Assembly (NCBI GenBank): GCA_964446435.1
Contig: CAYUOS010000020.1
Location: 1-31,428, forward strand
Length of the DNA: 31,428 nucleotides
Direction of reading: 5' to 3'
Source: SLNP01 sp964446435
GTDB lineage: Bacteria; Bacteroidota; Bacteroidia; Bacteroidales; VadinHA17
In this document: positions 17,626 through 24,198 of the stretch, piece by piece
Position numbering within the stretch: position 1 is the stretch's first letter
Layout of the letters: each line of letters starts with the position of its first letter
Notes under the pieces: model-generated
What the model was told of the DNA's origin: nothing
Database searches by the model: none
Seen by the model: only the letters and a program-made list of their open reading frames with translations
Translations under genes and position numbers: made by a program

Positions 17626-18321
17626 CTAGTCGTCGAGTCCTTTGGGATCAACCTTAATGCCCGGGCTCATTGTACTGGAAATGAATACCGATTTGATGTA
17701 GGTACCCTTTGCAGCAGCGGGCTTGAGTTTGTTCACCATTGAGATGAATTCTCTTGCGTTATCGACAATTTTCTGAGGCTCAAATGAGACTTTTCCGATC
17801 GAGGTATGAACGATTCCGAATTTATCAACCTTGAAATCGATCTTTCCCTGCTTCACTTCCTTAACAGCCTTGCCTACTTCCATAGTCACGGTTCCGCTTT
17901 TTGGATTGGGCATAAGCCCGCGCGGACCGAGTATCTTTCCTAACTGACCAACTTTACCCATAACTGACGGCATGGTGATTACCACATCTATGTCGGTCCA
18001 TCCCCCCTTGATCTTATCGATGTATTCATCGAGTCCGACGAAGTCAGCTCCGGCTTCCTTAGCCTCAGCCTCCTTGTCAGGTGTACAGAGAGCCAGTACC
18101 CTGGTCTCCTTACCTGTTCCATGGGGAAGAGAGACGACACCGCGAACCATCTGGTTCGATTTCCGCGGATCAACACCCAGCCTTACATCAATATCGACAG
18201 AAGCATCAAATTTGGTTGTGGTTATCTCCTTCACCAGCGATGCCGCCTCGGTCAATGTATAAAGCTTCCCTGCCTCAATCTTAGACATGGAAAGCTTCTG
18301 GTTCCTGGTAAGTTTTGTCAT
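17626..18321 (-). CDS. rplA: 50S ribosomal protein L1
   Basis: 231 residues. Typical segments are N-Q-K-L-S-M-S-K, KFDASVDIDVRLGVDPRKSNQMVRG, LPHGTGKETRVLAL, GPRGLMPNPKSGTVT and KPAAAKGTYIKSVFISSTMSPGI. L1 binds helices 76-78 of 23S rRNA to form the mobile L1 stalk near the E site. The gene lies 17 bases after rplK and 25 bases before rplJ. In many bacteria L1 represses rplKA translation by binding the rplK leader; no such leader structure could be confirmed here. Confidence 0.98.
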   Translation of the reverse strand: MTKLTRNQKLSMSKIEAGKLYTLTEAASLVKEITTTKFDASVDIDVRLGVDPRKSNQMVRGVVSLPHGTGKETRVLALCTPDKEAEAKEAGADFVGLDEYIDKIKGGWTDIDVVITMPSVMGKVGQLGKILGPRGLMPNPKSGTVTMEVGKAVKEVKQGKIDFKVDKFGIVHTSIGKVSFEPQKIVDNAREFISMVNKLKPAAAKGTYIKSVFISSTMSPGIKVDPKGLDD

Positions 18322-18338
18322 CTTATCCTCTTAAATAG

Positions 18339-18782
18339 TTAATTACTAACCGGGAAGCTACCCTTTACGGTAATTCCCATACTTCTTGCGGTACCAGCTA
18401 CCATCTTCATGGCGGACTCAATTGTAAAGCAATTCAGGTCCTCCATCTTTTCCTGCGCAATTGTCCTGATCTGATCCCAGGTCACCGATGCCACCTTGTT
18501 CCTGTTGGGTTCCGGGGAACCTTTCTTGGTTTTTGTAGCCTCAATAAGCTGAACTGCAACAGGTGGGGTCTTGGTAACAAAATCAAACGACTTGTCCTTA
18601 TATACTGTTATCACCACCGGTATTACCTTGCCAGCCTTGTCCTGGGTCCTCGCATTAAACTGCTTACAGAAATCCATGATATTCACCCCCTTCGAACCGA
18701 GAGCCGGTCCAACGGGAGGAGACGGGTTAGCCGCGCCGCCACGAATCTGTAACTTGATTAATCCAGCAACTTCTTTAGCCAT
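18339..18782 (-). CDS. rplK: 50S ribosomal protein L11
   Basis: 147 residues. The Pro-rich N-terminal domain (GGAANPSPPVGPALGSKGVNIMDFCKQFNARTQ) and the RNA-binding C-terminal domain (KNKVASVTWDQIRTIAQEKM..., VAGTARSMGITV) are intact. Known role: forms the GTPase-associated centre with 23S rRNA, and is needed for RelA activation; it is also the thiostrepton site partner. It stands 84 bases after nusG, a longer gap than its neighbours, which could hold a leader for L1 control, though no promoter box was found there. Confidence 0.98.
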   Translation of the reverse strand: MAKEVAGLIKLQIRGGAANPSPPVGPALGSKGVNIMDFCKQFNARTQDKAGKVIPVVITVYKDKSFDFVTKTPPVAVQLIEATKTKKGSPEPNRNKVASVTWDQIRTIAQEKMEDLNCFTIESAMKMVAGTARSMGITVKGSFPVSN

Positions 18783-18866
18783 AATTTTAAATTTGCTTGT
18801 TTATTGCGAGAGCTTGGCTGCTATTCAGGAAGCATTATATTGTTGTTATAGCCGCCAATATCTTCG

Positions 18867-19415
18867 TTAATTATCCTTTTCTACCTGCAAAAAACTAAGC
18901 TCAAGGGGTGTTTTCCTGCCAAAAATCTTGACCATCACCTTAAGCTTCTTCTTCTCTGTGTTTACCTCTTCAATTACACCTGTAAAACTGTTGAACGGTC
19001 CGTCAATGACTTTAACCGATTCACCCACTACGAATGGGATGTTCAGTTCCTCATCACTGGCAGCAAGTTCATCAACCTTGCCAAGAATCCTGTTTATTTC
19101 CGATCTCCTGAGCGGAACCGGTTCGCCGTCATGGCTGCCCAGAAAACCCAGTACGTTCGGCACATTTCTCAATACGTGGGGAACCTCCCCTACCAGTATC
19201 GCTTCAACCAGAACATACCCTGGGAAGAATGTCCTCTCCTTGCTGACCTTCTTTCCTGACCTGATCTGATATACCTTTTCCTTCGGGATGAGTACCTGTG
19301 ATATATAGTCACCAAGCTTCAGCCGTGCAATCTCACTTTCGATATACTCCTTCACCCTATTCTCCTTGCCGCCTATTGCCCGAAGTACATACCACTTCTT
19401 AACCAATTCACTCAT
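18867..19415 (-). CDS. nusG: Transcription termination/antitermination protein NusG
   Basis: 182 residues with the NGN domain (KKWYVLRAIGGKENRVKEYIE..., FFPGYVLVEA) at the N-terminus and a KOW domain at the C-terminus (GESVKVIDGPFNSFTGVIEEV). It binds the clamp of RNA polymerase and links it to ribosomal protein S10 or Rho. It begins 15 bases after secE and precedes rplK, the conserved bacterial order. This is the housekeeping copy, as shown by its place; it lacks features of the UpxY-type paralogues that control capsule operons in Bacteroides. Confidence 0.97.
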   Translation of the reverse strand: MSELVKKWYVLRAIGGKENRVKEYIESEIARLKLGDYISQVLIPKEKVYQIRSGKKVSKERTFFPGYVLVEAILVGEVPHVLRNVPNVLGFLGSHDGEPVPLRRSEINRILGKVDELAASDEELNIPFVVGESVKVIDGPFNSFTGVIEEVNTEKKKLKVMVKIFGRKTPLELSFLQVEKDN

Positions 19416-19430
19416 CTGAACCCTCAGCGA

Positions 19431-19622
19431 TTAATACAACAACCCGTAAATGAAGCTCATGACCTTGTCGAACGAGAAATCCATCCCTGCAACAATCAGA
19501 GCAATAATAAGTGAGGCTCCCATTACCAGAATGGCACTGTTCTGCAGCTCACTCCATGTCGGCCAGGTTACCTTGTGTACAAGTTCTGTAAAAGACTCCT
19601 GAAAATACCTTTTAATCTTCAT
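19431..19622 (-). CDS. secE: Preprotein translocase subunit SecE
   Basis: 63 residues, the short single-membrane-segment form. The amphipathic N-terminal helix (RYFQESFTELVHKVTWPTWSEL) with the conserved V-T-W-P-T motif is followed by one membrane helix at about residues 29-48. It clamps the SecY channel in the inner membrane. It sits between tRNA-Trp and nusG. Confidence 0.95.
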   Translation of the reverse strand: MKIKRYFQESFTELVHKVTWPTWSELQNSAILVMGASLIIALIVAGMDFSFDKVMSFIYGLLY

Positions 19623-19639
19623 TGTCGACCTTTAATTTG

Positions 19640-19712
19640 CACGGGAGGAGAGACTCGAACTCCCGACACCTGGTTTTGGAGACCAGTGCTCTACCAACTG
19701 AGCTACACCCGT
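19640..19712 (-). tRNA. tRNA-Trp (anticodon CCA)
   Basis: 73 bases; the anticodon arm CTGGT-CTCCAAA-ACCAG is perfect, as are the D stem (GCTC/GAGC) and a 5-bp T stem with one G-U. Discriminator base is G, as expected for Trp; CCA is not encoded. The acceptor stem ACGGGTG/CTCCCGT has one T6-T67 mismatch. It lies between tuf and secE. Confidence 0.95.
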
Positions 19713-19731
19713 ATTACCACCGTAACCGGCA

Positions 19732-19757
19732 GGCTCTCGGGAGTTATCCCGAAAGCC
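19732..19757 (-). other. Hairpin between tuf and tRNA-Trp
   Basis: Arms 19732-19742 and 19747-19757 pair with one C-A mismatch around a 4-base loop. No T run follows on the minus strand, so it is more likely an mRNA 3'-end stabiliser or processing site separating tuf mRNA from the tRNA than a terminator. Confidence 0.6.
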
Positions 19758-19780
19758 GTTCCGGTCGGAATCTTGTTTAA

Positions 19781-20968
19781 TTAGTCAAGTATCTTCGTTA
19801 CCTGTCCTGCTCCTACAGTCCTTCCACCTTCACGAATAGCGAAGCGCAAACCGACATTTATTGCAACAGGATAGATAAGATCTACCGTAATGGTTACATT
19901 ATCACCAGGCATTACCATCTCAACTCCTTCAGGAAGTGTTATCTCACCTGTAATATCGAGTGTTCTGAGATAGAACTGCGGACGATACTTGTTATGGAAC
20001 GGAGTATGACGTCCACCCTCTTCCTTCTTGAGAACATAAATCTCAGCCTGTACCTTGGTGTGCGGAGTAATCGAGCCGGGCTTGGCAAGAACCATACCCC
20101 TCTTAATCTCCTTCTTGTCAACACCGCGGAGCAGAAGACCTACGTTGTCACCGGCTTCTCCTCTGTCAAGAATCTTCCTGAACATTTCAACTCCGGTACA
20201 GATAGTCTTGCGCTTGCTGACACCCAAACCAATCATCTCGAGTTCGTCACCGGTGTTAACAACTCCTGTTTCAATACGACCGGTAGCTACTGTACCACGG
20301 CCGGTGATTGAGAACACATCCTCAACCGGAAGCAGGAAAGGCTTCTCGTTTTCACGTGGAGGAATCGGAATATAGCTGTCAACTGCTTCCATCAGCTCCA
20401 TAACCTTATCTTCCCACTGTGCCTCACCGTTCATTGCTCCGAGAGCAGAACCGCGAATTACGGGAGCATTGTCACCATCGAACTTATAGAAGCTCAGAAG
20501 GTCACGTACCTCCATCTCAACGAGATCAAGAAGCTCCTCATCATCAACAGCGTCAACCTTGTTCATGAAAACAACAACCTGGGGAACGTTCACCTGACGT
20601 GCAAGCAGAATATGTTCGCGTGTCTGGGGCATCGGACCGTCGGTAGCAGCAACAACCAGTATGGCACCATCCATCTGCGCGGCACCCGTAACCATGTTCT
20701 TTACATAGTCGGCGTGACCAGGACAGTCAACATGTGCATAGTGACGGTTCGCTGTCTGGTATTCAACGTGAGCGGTATTGATTGTTATACCTCTCTCCTT
20801 TTCCTCGGGAGCATTGTCGATTGAATCGAAATCCCTGATTTCTGAAAGACCCTTCTTGGCAAGAACCATCGTAATGGCTGCAGTCAGGGTAGTCTTACCA
20901 TGGTCGACGTGGCCAATAGTACCGATGTTAACATGTGGCTTCGTCCTTGCAAATTTTTCTTTAGCCAT
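19781..20968 (-). CDS. tuf: Elongation factor Tu
   Basis: 395 residues. GTP-binding motifs are G1 GHVDHGKTT, the switch I region RGITINTAHVEY, G3 DCPGHADY, G4 NKVD and G5 near GSALGA; domains 2 and 3 follow and end in REGGRTVGAGQVTKILD. It carries aminoacyl-tRNA to the ribosome. The gene follows the Thr-Tyr-Gly-Thr tRNA cluster by 73 bases; no promoter of its own was found in that gap, so it is probably read from the promoter at 21505-21535. No strong Shine-Dalgarno sequence precedes the ATG. Confidence 0.99.
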   Translation of the reverse strand: MAKEKFARTKPHVNIGTIGHVDHGKTTLTAAITMVLAKKGLSEIRDFDSIDNAPEEKERGITINTAHVEYQTANRHYAHVDCPGHADYVKNMVTGAAQMDGAILVVAATDGPMPQTREHILLARQVNVPQVVVFMNKVDAVDDEELLDLVEMEVRDLLSFYKFDGDNAPVIRGSALGAMNGEAQWEDKVMELMEAVDSYIPIPPRENEKPFLLPVEDVFSITGRGTVATGRIETGVVNTGDELEMIGLGVSKRKTICTGVEMFRKILDRGEAGDNVGLLLRGVDKKEIKRGMVLAKPGSITPHTKVQAEIYVLKKEEGGRHTPFHNKYRPQFYLRTLDITGEITLPEGVEMVMPGDNVTITVDLIYPVAINVGLRFAIREGGRTVGAGQVTKILD

Positions 20969-21041
20969 AATTCCAAGCGTATTTTAATAATGTAATTAAT
21001 TGTAAAATATTTATCTCTTATTCTTTTGTTAAGTCATCCAG

Positions 21042-21113
21042 AGCCGAAGACGGGAATTGAACCCGTGGCCTCTTCCTTACCAAGGAAGTGCTCTACCCCT
21101 GAGCTACTTCGGC
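21042..21113 (-). tRNA. tRNA-Thr (anticodon GGT)
   Basis: 72 bases with a perfect acceptor stem GCCGAAG/CTTCGGC, anticodon arm CTTCC-TTGGTAA-GGAAG and T stem ACGGG/CCCGT. Discriminator T; CCA not encoded. Fourth and last of the tRNA cluster ahead of tuf. Confidence 0.97.
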
Positions 21114-21123
21114 ATCAAAACAG

Positions 21124-21196
21124 AGCGGGAGACGGAATTCGAATCCGCGACCCTCAGCTTGGAAGGCTGATGCTCTACCGACTGAGCTACTCCCGC
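21124..21196 (-). tRNA. tRNA-Gly (anticodon TCC)
   Basis: 73 bases; acceptor GCGGGAG/CTCCCGC, anticodon arm TCAGC-CTTCCAA-GCTGA, T arm GCGGA-TTCGAAT-TCCGT. CCA not encoded. Third in the cluster. Confidence 0.97.
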
Positions 21197-21253
21197 ATAT
21201 TCTGATCAGAGGTTGAAAACTCCCGGCAAATCACTGCAATTCAACTCGTTAAG

Positions 21254-21336
21254 TGGGGAGAGCAGGATTCGAACCTACGAAGTCGTGCGACAACAGATTT
21301 ACAGTCTGCCCCAGTTGGCCACTTTGGTATCTCCCC
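21254..21336 (-). tRNA. tRNA-Tyr (anticodon GTA)
   Basis: 83 bases with a long variable arm (class II), acceptor GGGGAGA/TCTCCCC, anticodon arm GCAGA-CTGTAAA-TCTGT and discriminator A. CCA not encoded. Second in the cluster. Confidence 0.97.
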
Positions 21337-21376
21337 TAATGAGTTTTTCCTCTTGAAAAGTCTTTTTCAATCCATG

Positions 21377-21450
21377 AGCCGATGAAGGGATTCGAACCCC
21401 CGACCTGCAGATTACAAATCAGCTGCTCTGGCCAACTGAGCTACATCGGC
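21377..21450 (-). tRNA. tRNA-Thr (anticodon TGT)
   Basis: 74 bases; acceptor GCCGATG/CATCGGC is perfect. The anticodon arm GCTGA-TTTGTAA-TCTGC has a T29-T41 mismatch in the middle of the stem. First tRNA of the cluster; the order Thr(TGT)-Tyr-Gly-Thr(GGT)-tuf is the same as thrU-tyrU-glyT-thrT-tufB in E. coli. Confidence 0.94.
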
Positions 21451-21467
21451 AATGTTAAAGAACGCCG

Positions 21468-21498
21468 GATTTTTGAGCATGGAATACCCTCAAAAATC
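21468..21498 (-). other. 5'-end hairpin of the tRNA-tuf transcript
   Basis: Perfect 10-bp inverted repeat (arms 21468-21477 and 21489-21498, GATTTTTGAG/CTCAAAAATC) with an 11-base loop. Counting from the -7 box at 21505-21512, the transcript should begin within a few bases of the first arm, so the RNA would start with this hairpin. No T run follows. Confidence 0.6.
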
Positions 21499-21504
21499 GG
21501 TTTG

Positions 21505-21535
21505 CAAATGTATTAAATTAATATTCAAAAACAAA
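21505..21535 (-). promoter_or_regulatory. Promoter of the tRNA-tuf transcript
   Basis: On the minus strand TTTG (21535-21532), a 19-base spacer and TACATTTG (21512-21505): a full match to the Bacteroidota sigma consensus. It lies between hpf and the first tRNA. Confidence 0.8.
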
Positions 21536-21567
21536 AAATAGGATTATTTATTTTTCCACACAATTGG

Positions 21568-21867
21568 TCAAATCCCTTTCATCTTGTGTTTCTGCTTGGT
21601 AATCTGTTTTTTAAGTGCATCAATAACGGAGTCGGTAGCCTCCTCAAATGTCTTGCTTTGCTTCCTGGCAAACAGAGGTCCTCCGGGGTACTCTAGCTTG
21701 ATCTCTGTAATCTTGTTTTCACGATCCTGATCCTTGTCAAGCCGCAGATATACCTCTGCACTGACAATGTCGTCACTCACCTGGTGAAGTTTACCGATCT
21801 TCTGGTTTACAAAATCAATAAGCTTCTTGTCTGCATCAAACCTTACTGAATGAATCTGGATGTTCAT
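21568..21867 (-). CDS. hpf: Ribosome hibernation-promoting factor, short HPF/YfiA type
   Basis: 99 residues, the short form without the dimerising C-terminal domain of long HPF. It begins MNIQIHSVRFDADKKLIDFVNQKIGKL and contains the strand VSAEVYLRLDKD and the basic C-terminal helix with ATDSVIDALKKQITKQKHKMKG. Family role: binds the 30S decoding region of idle ribosomes and blocks mRNA and tRNA. It starts 23 bases after the recombinase gene, so is presumably cotranscribed with rpsU and xer. A good AGGAGGTAGCAGT ribosome site stands before the ATG (AGGAGG, 21879-21884), one of the few in this window. Confidence 0.92.
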   Translation of the reverse strand: MNIQIHSVRFDADKKLIDFVNQKIGKLHQVSDDIVSAEVYLRLDKDQDRENKITEIKLEYPGGPLFARKQSKTFEEATDSVIDALKKQITKQKHKMKGI

Positions 21868-21890
21868 ACTGCTACCTCCTTTAATTTAAA

Positions 21891-22772
21891 TTATGCCCTT
21901 GGATGAGCCTGTTTATATACTTTCTTCAGCTTCTCAAATGTATTGTGAGTATACACCTGTGTCGCCGAAAGATTGGCATGACCCAGCAACTCCTTTATCG
22001 AGGTGAGGTCAGCTCCATGATTAAGCATGTGTGTTGCGAAACTGTGTCGCAGAACATGCGGACTCCTCTTCTCGATAGTTGTTACCATTGTAAGATACCT
22101 TCTTACTATATTGTAAACAAATTTATCATAGAGTTTATTACCCTTGTCTGTAACAAAAAGCCAGTCTCCATCAGGTTCTAATTCCCTGCGCATGTCAAGA
22201 TAACGCTCAAGGTCAGACCTGAACGAATCAAGCAGTGGTATAAGCCTCTCCTTGTTACGCTTACCGTGAACCCGAATGGTACCCCTCGATTCATCATAAT
22301 CCTGTATCCTCAAACCTGTAAGTTCACTGCGACGCATACCCGTTAAGTACAACATCTCAATAATAGTTTTGTTGCGCCGGCCACAGAAATCAGAACCAAA
22401 CTCAAACCCGTCAAGCAGTTTGTCAAGCGATGTCTCAGCTACAAATTCAGGCAACCGCTTCTTCCTTTTTGGCAATACAACCTTCTCAAGAGGATCGGCA
22501 ACCGCCATCCCCTCCTTACGAAGATACCTGAAAAACGACCTCAGGGAGGAAACCTTCCTGTGAACACTCGACGCCGTGACCCCACCATCAAGCAGACTAA
22601 CTATCCATCGCCTGATATCGTGGGCAGTAACTTCGGCCTGGTCGAACATTGAGCCACCAGCTTCATAAAAAGCAATGAACTGTGCCAGATCGTCACCATA
22701 CGAACGGACAGTATGTCGCGAGTAGCGCCTCTCTCTTGATAAATATTGAAGAAATGATTCCTTACTGTTCAT
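21891..22772 (-). CDS. Site-specific tyrosine recombinase, XerC/XerD-like
   Basis: 293 residues, the size of chromosomal Xer proteins. The N-terminal SAM-like core-binding domain (residues 1-90, YSRHTVRSYGDDL) is followed by the catalytic domain with R147 (LTGMRRSEL), K171 (VHGKRNKER), H239-x-x-R242 (SPHVLRHSFATH), H265 (LLGHANLS) and nucleophile Y274 (TQVYTH). It most likely acts at dif to resolve chromosome dimers. Its position between rpsU and hpf is the usual Bacteroidota arrangement, so this is a housekeeping recombinase and not a mobile-element integrase. XerC and XerD cannot be told apart with certainty here. Confidence 0.92.
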   Translation of the reverse strand: MNSKESFLQYLSRERRYSRHTVRSYGDDLAQFIAFYEAGGSMFDQAEVTAHDIRRWIVSLLDGGVTASSVHRKVSSLRSFFRYLRKEGMAVADPLEKVVLPKRKKRLPEFVAETSLDKLLDGFEFGSDFCGRRNKTIIEMLYLTGMRRSELTGLRIQDYDESRGTIRVHGKRNKERLIPLLDSFRSDLERYLDMRRELEPDGDWLFVTDKGNKLYDKFVYNIVRRYLTMVTTIEKRSPHVLRHSFATHMLNHGADLTSIKELLGHANLSATQVYTHNTFEKLKKVYKQAHPRA

Positions 22773-22822
22773 AAAGGAACCCCCGTATGTAACTTTTCGA
22801 AATGCAGTGAAAGAAGCAGACC

Positions 22823-23014
22823 TTAGTCTTCCTTCTCCTGAAGCTTCTGAATGTAAATAGCTTTCTTGATCTCCTCCCTGCGGCTGATAGAAGGTTTCGT
22901 AAAAGACTGACGCGAACGCAGTTCACGGATTACGCCTGTCTTCTCAAATTTCCTCTTGAACTTCTTTAAAGCCCTTTCAAGGTTCTCACCCTCTTTTAAC
23001 GGTACGATTATCAT
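22823..23014 (-). CDS. rpsU: 30S ribosomal protein S21
   Basis: 63 residues from the ATG at 23014-23012 (MIIVPLKEGENLERALKKFKRKFEKTG...RSRQSFTKPS). The open frame extends to 23077, but those 21 residues contain the promoter boxes and are not translated. S21 sits next to the 3' end of 16S rRNA; in Bacteroidota it helps bury the anti-Shine-Dalgarno bases. The leader before the ATG reads GAACAGAT with no AGGAGG-like sequence. First gene of the rpsU-xer-hpf unit. Confidence 0.95.
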   Translation of the reverse strand: MIIVPLKEGENLERALKKFKRKFEKTGVIRELRSRQSFTKPSISRREEIKKAIYIQKLQEKED

Positions 23015-23047
23015 ATCTGTTCTATACTGTTTTTTAAAATCGAGCCG

Positions 23048-23078
23048 CAAAGTTAGAAATAGAATTAATGATTTCAAA
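23048..23078 (-). promoter_or_regulatory. Promoter of rpsU-xer-hpf
   Basis: On the minus strand TTTG (23078-23075), a 19-base spacer and TAACTTTG (23055-23048), a perfect Bacteroidota promoter. The expected leader is about 27 bases. Confidence 0.82.
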
Positions 23079-23207
23079 ACTTTTGATCATTAATTTCTGC
23101 CGGCCATGGCTCTTACCCGATTCAATTCTATCACATATCTCTCCTATTTTTAATTCAACCACTCGATAAATATAGTAATAATTGGCGATCAATACAAATA
23201 ATTGTGA

Positions 23208-23855
23208 TCAATATAATATATAGTATCGCAGGTATTCCTCCTTACCGGCAGGTACCATTCCATTACTGACCATAACCGACCAGTCTGATATCTTTCCATA
23301 CCTCTCCCTGTATCTTACAATCGCATTTACATGGTCCCTGTCAAGATATGGATGGCGCAGCAATACCGCATAGCTGTCGGTATTGACCCTTAACTTTCGC
23401 AATAGTGTAGTATCGGCCCTTACCATGACTGAAATCCGCTCAGCAACATCCTCCCTCAACCCGTAAACCTCATTTAGCTGGCCTATATCTGCATAGCCTC
23501 CCAACAGGTTACCGTATCTGATTATCCTTGATGAGAGCACCGGACCTATGCCGGGTAAAATTACCAGATCGGATGAGTCACACTGGTTCAAATTGATAAC
23601 AGTTCTCCCGGTCACCCTTTTCTCGACTGGCTTCAAACCAGACACTATTTCCTCATTGAGCGGGTCATTTGCAACTGTATCGCTTACGGTCTTTCCATTA
23701 CCGAAAGCGGTTATCTCAATCGCGGCACTCCTTTCAGGAAGAAGATACCTTACCATCACCATTCCTGAGATTATTACCATCAGAACCATTGTCGCCACCC
23801 TCTCGCGACGATTGTATCCAAACCACTCCCTTAAAGGTTTTTTCCACTTCTCCAT
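23208..23855 (-). CDS. Membrane-anchored helix-hairpin-helix protein (ComEA-like)
   Basis: 215 residues. A short basic cytosolic N-terminus (MEKWKKPLREWFGYNRRER) is followed by one membrane helix (about 20-38), a variable linker, and INLNQCDSSDLVILPGIGPVLSSRI (87-111), a typical ComEA-type helix-hairpin-helix. A second module lies at about 160-190 (SYAVLLRHPYLDRDHVNAIVRYRERYG). Such domains bind DNA without sequence preference; in competent bacteria ComEA captures incoming DNA at the membrane. Bacteroidota often carry this protein outside a competence locus, and no other competence gene is in view, so a role in DNA uptake is only a possibility. Confidence 0.85.
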   Translation of the reverse strand: MEKWKKPLREWFGYNRRERVATMVLMVIISGMVMVRYLLPERSAAIEITAFGNGKTVSDTVANDPLNEEIVSGLKPVEKRVTGRTVINLNQCDSSDLVILPGIGPVLSSRIIRYGNLLGGYADIGQLNEVYGLREDVAERISVMVRADTTLLRKLRVNTDSYAVLLRHPYLDRDHVNAIVRYRERYGKISDWSVMVSNGMVPAGKEEYLRYYILY

Positions 23856-23898
23856 TACTGCATTTATTTACGAGACAATGCAAGATAAGAAAAATATA

Positions 23899-23943
23899 CG
23901 GTTAACGGTTAACGGTTAACGGTTAACGGTTAACGGTTAACGG
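23899..23943 (+). repeat. Heptanucleotide tandem array, unit CGGTTAA, left part
   Basis: Six perfect CGGTTAA units plus three bases, in the divergent spacer between the ComEA-like gene and the sensor kinase. It runs directly into element copy B. Confidence 0.95.
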
Positions 23944-23981
23944 AACCGAGCCGAAGGCGAGCTCGCGACCGAATGGGAGCA
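23943..23981 (+). repeat. Interspersed intergenic element, copy B
   Basis: Bases 23956-23981 equal 2294-2319 except for T instead of C at 23974. GAACCGAG is at 23943-23950. The palindrome GCGAGCTCGC lies at 23957-23966. Here the element sits inside a heptamer array, with units on both sides. Confidence 0.85.
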
Positions 23982-24035
23982 AAACGGTTAACGGTAAGGT
24001 AAAAGGTTTAACGGTTAACGGTTAACGGTTAACGG
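23982..24035 (+). repeat. Heptanucleotide array, unit CGGTTAA, right part (degenerate)
   Basis: One CGGTTAA unit, then a decayed stretch (CGGTAAGGTAAAAGGTTTAA), then three further perfect units ending CGG at 24035. Same unit as the array at 23899. Confidence 0.9.
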
Positions 24036-24198
24036 AAAAAGGAATATTGTTGCCGGGTGCAGGGTGCGATCTGAGAAAAATCTTGCAGATGATTTCTGCT
24101 ACAAAAGTAATTATGAATTATGGGTAAAATTTGTACATTTACCCATCGGCTGCCGGTAGGCGGCATCTGCCGAAACTAACCCGATATAATCCTGAATT
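24036..24198. other. Spacer ahead of the sensor kinase
   Basis: Part of the 343-base gene-free stretch 23856-24198. It holds a perfect 9-bp inverted repeat (arms 24120-24128 and 24138-24146, ATGGGTAAA/TTTACCCAT, loop 9) and a short TGCCG/CGGCA hairpin near 24151-24165. No full TAnnTTTG box was found; GTAAAATTTG within the repeat has one base too many. No gene seen. Confidence 0.7.
24120..24146 (+). promoter_or_regulatory. Inverted repeat upstream of the sensor kinase gene
   Basis: ATGGGTAAA and TTTACCCAT, perfect 9-bp arms with a 9-base centre, ending 52 bases before the GTG start. It could be an operator. Its left half shares GGGTA(T)AAATTTGT with the dyad at 26888. Confidence 0.55.

Noticed and set aside
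17601..17651. Longer rplJ start at 17651
   Set aside because: Adds 17 residues absent from L10 proteins and overlaps rplA by 26 bases; the ATG at 17600 gives the family N-terminus.
19732..19757. Terminator after tuf
   Set aside because: The hairpin lacks a T run on the coding strand and the downstream tRNA-Trp and secE have no visible promoter of their own.
21891..22772. Integrase of a mobile element using the neighbouring tRNA genes as attachment site
   Set aside because: Length, motifs and the rpsU-xer-hpf context fit the chromosomal Xer recombinase; no direct repeats or element genes at the tRNA cluster.
23899..24035. Telomere-like GGTTAA repeats, suggesting a linear end
   Set aside because: Internal to the sequence, interrupted by another element, and two other arrays with different units share the same period.
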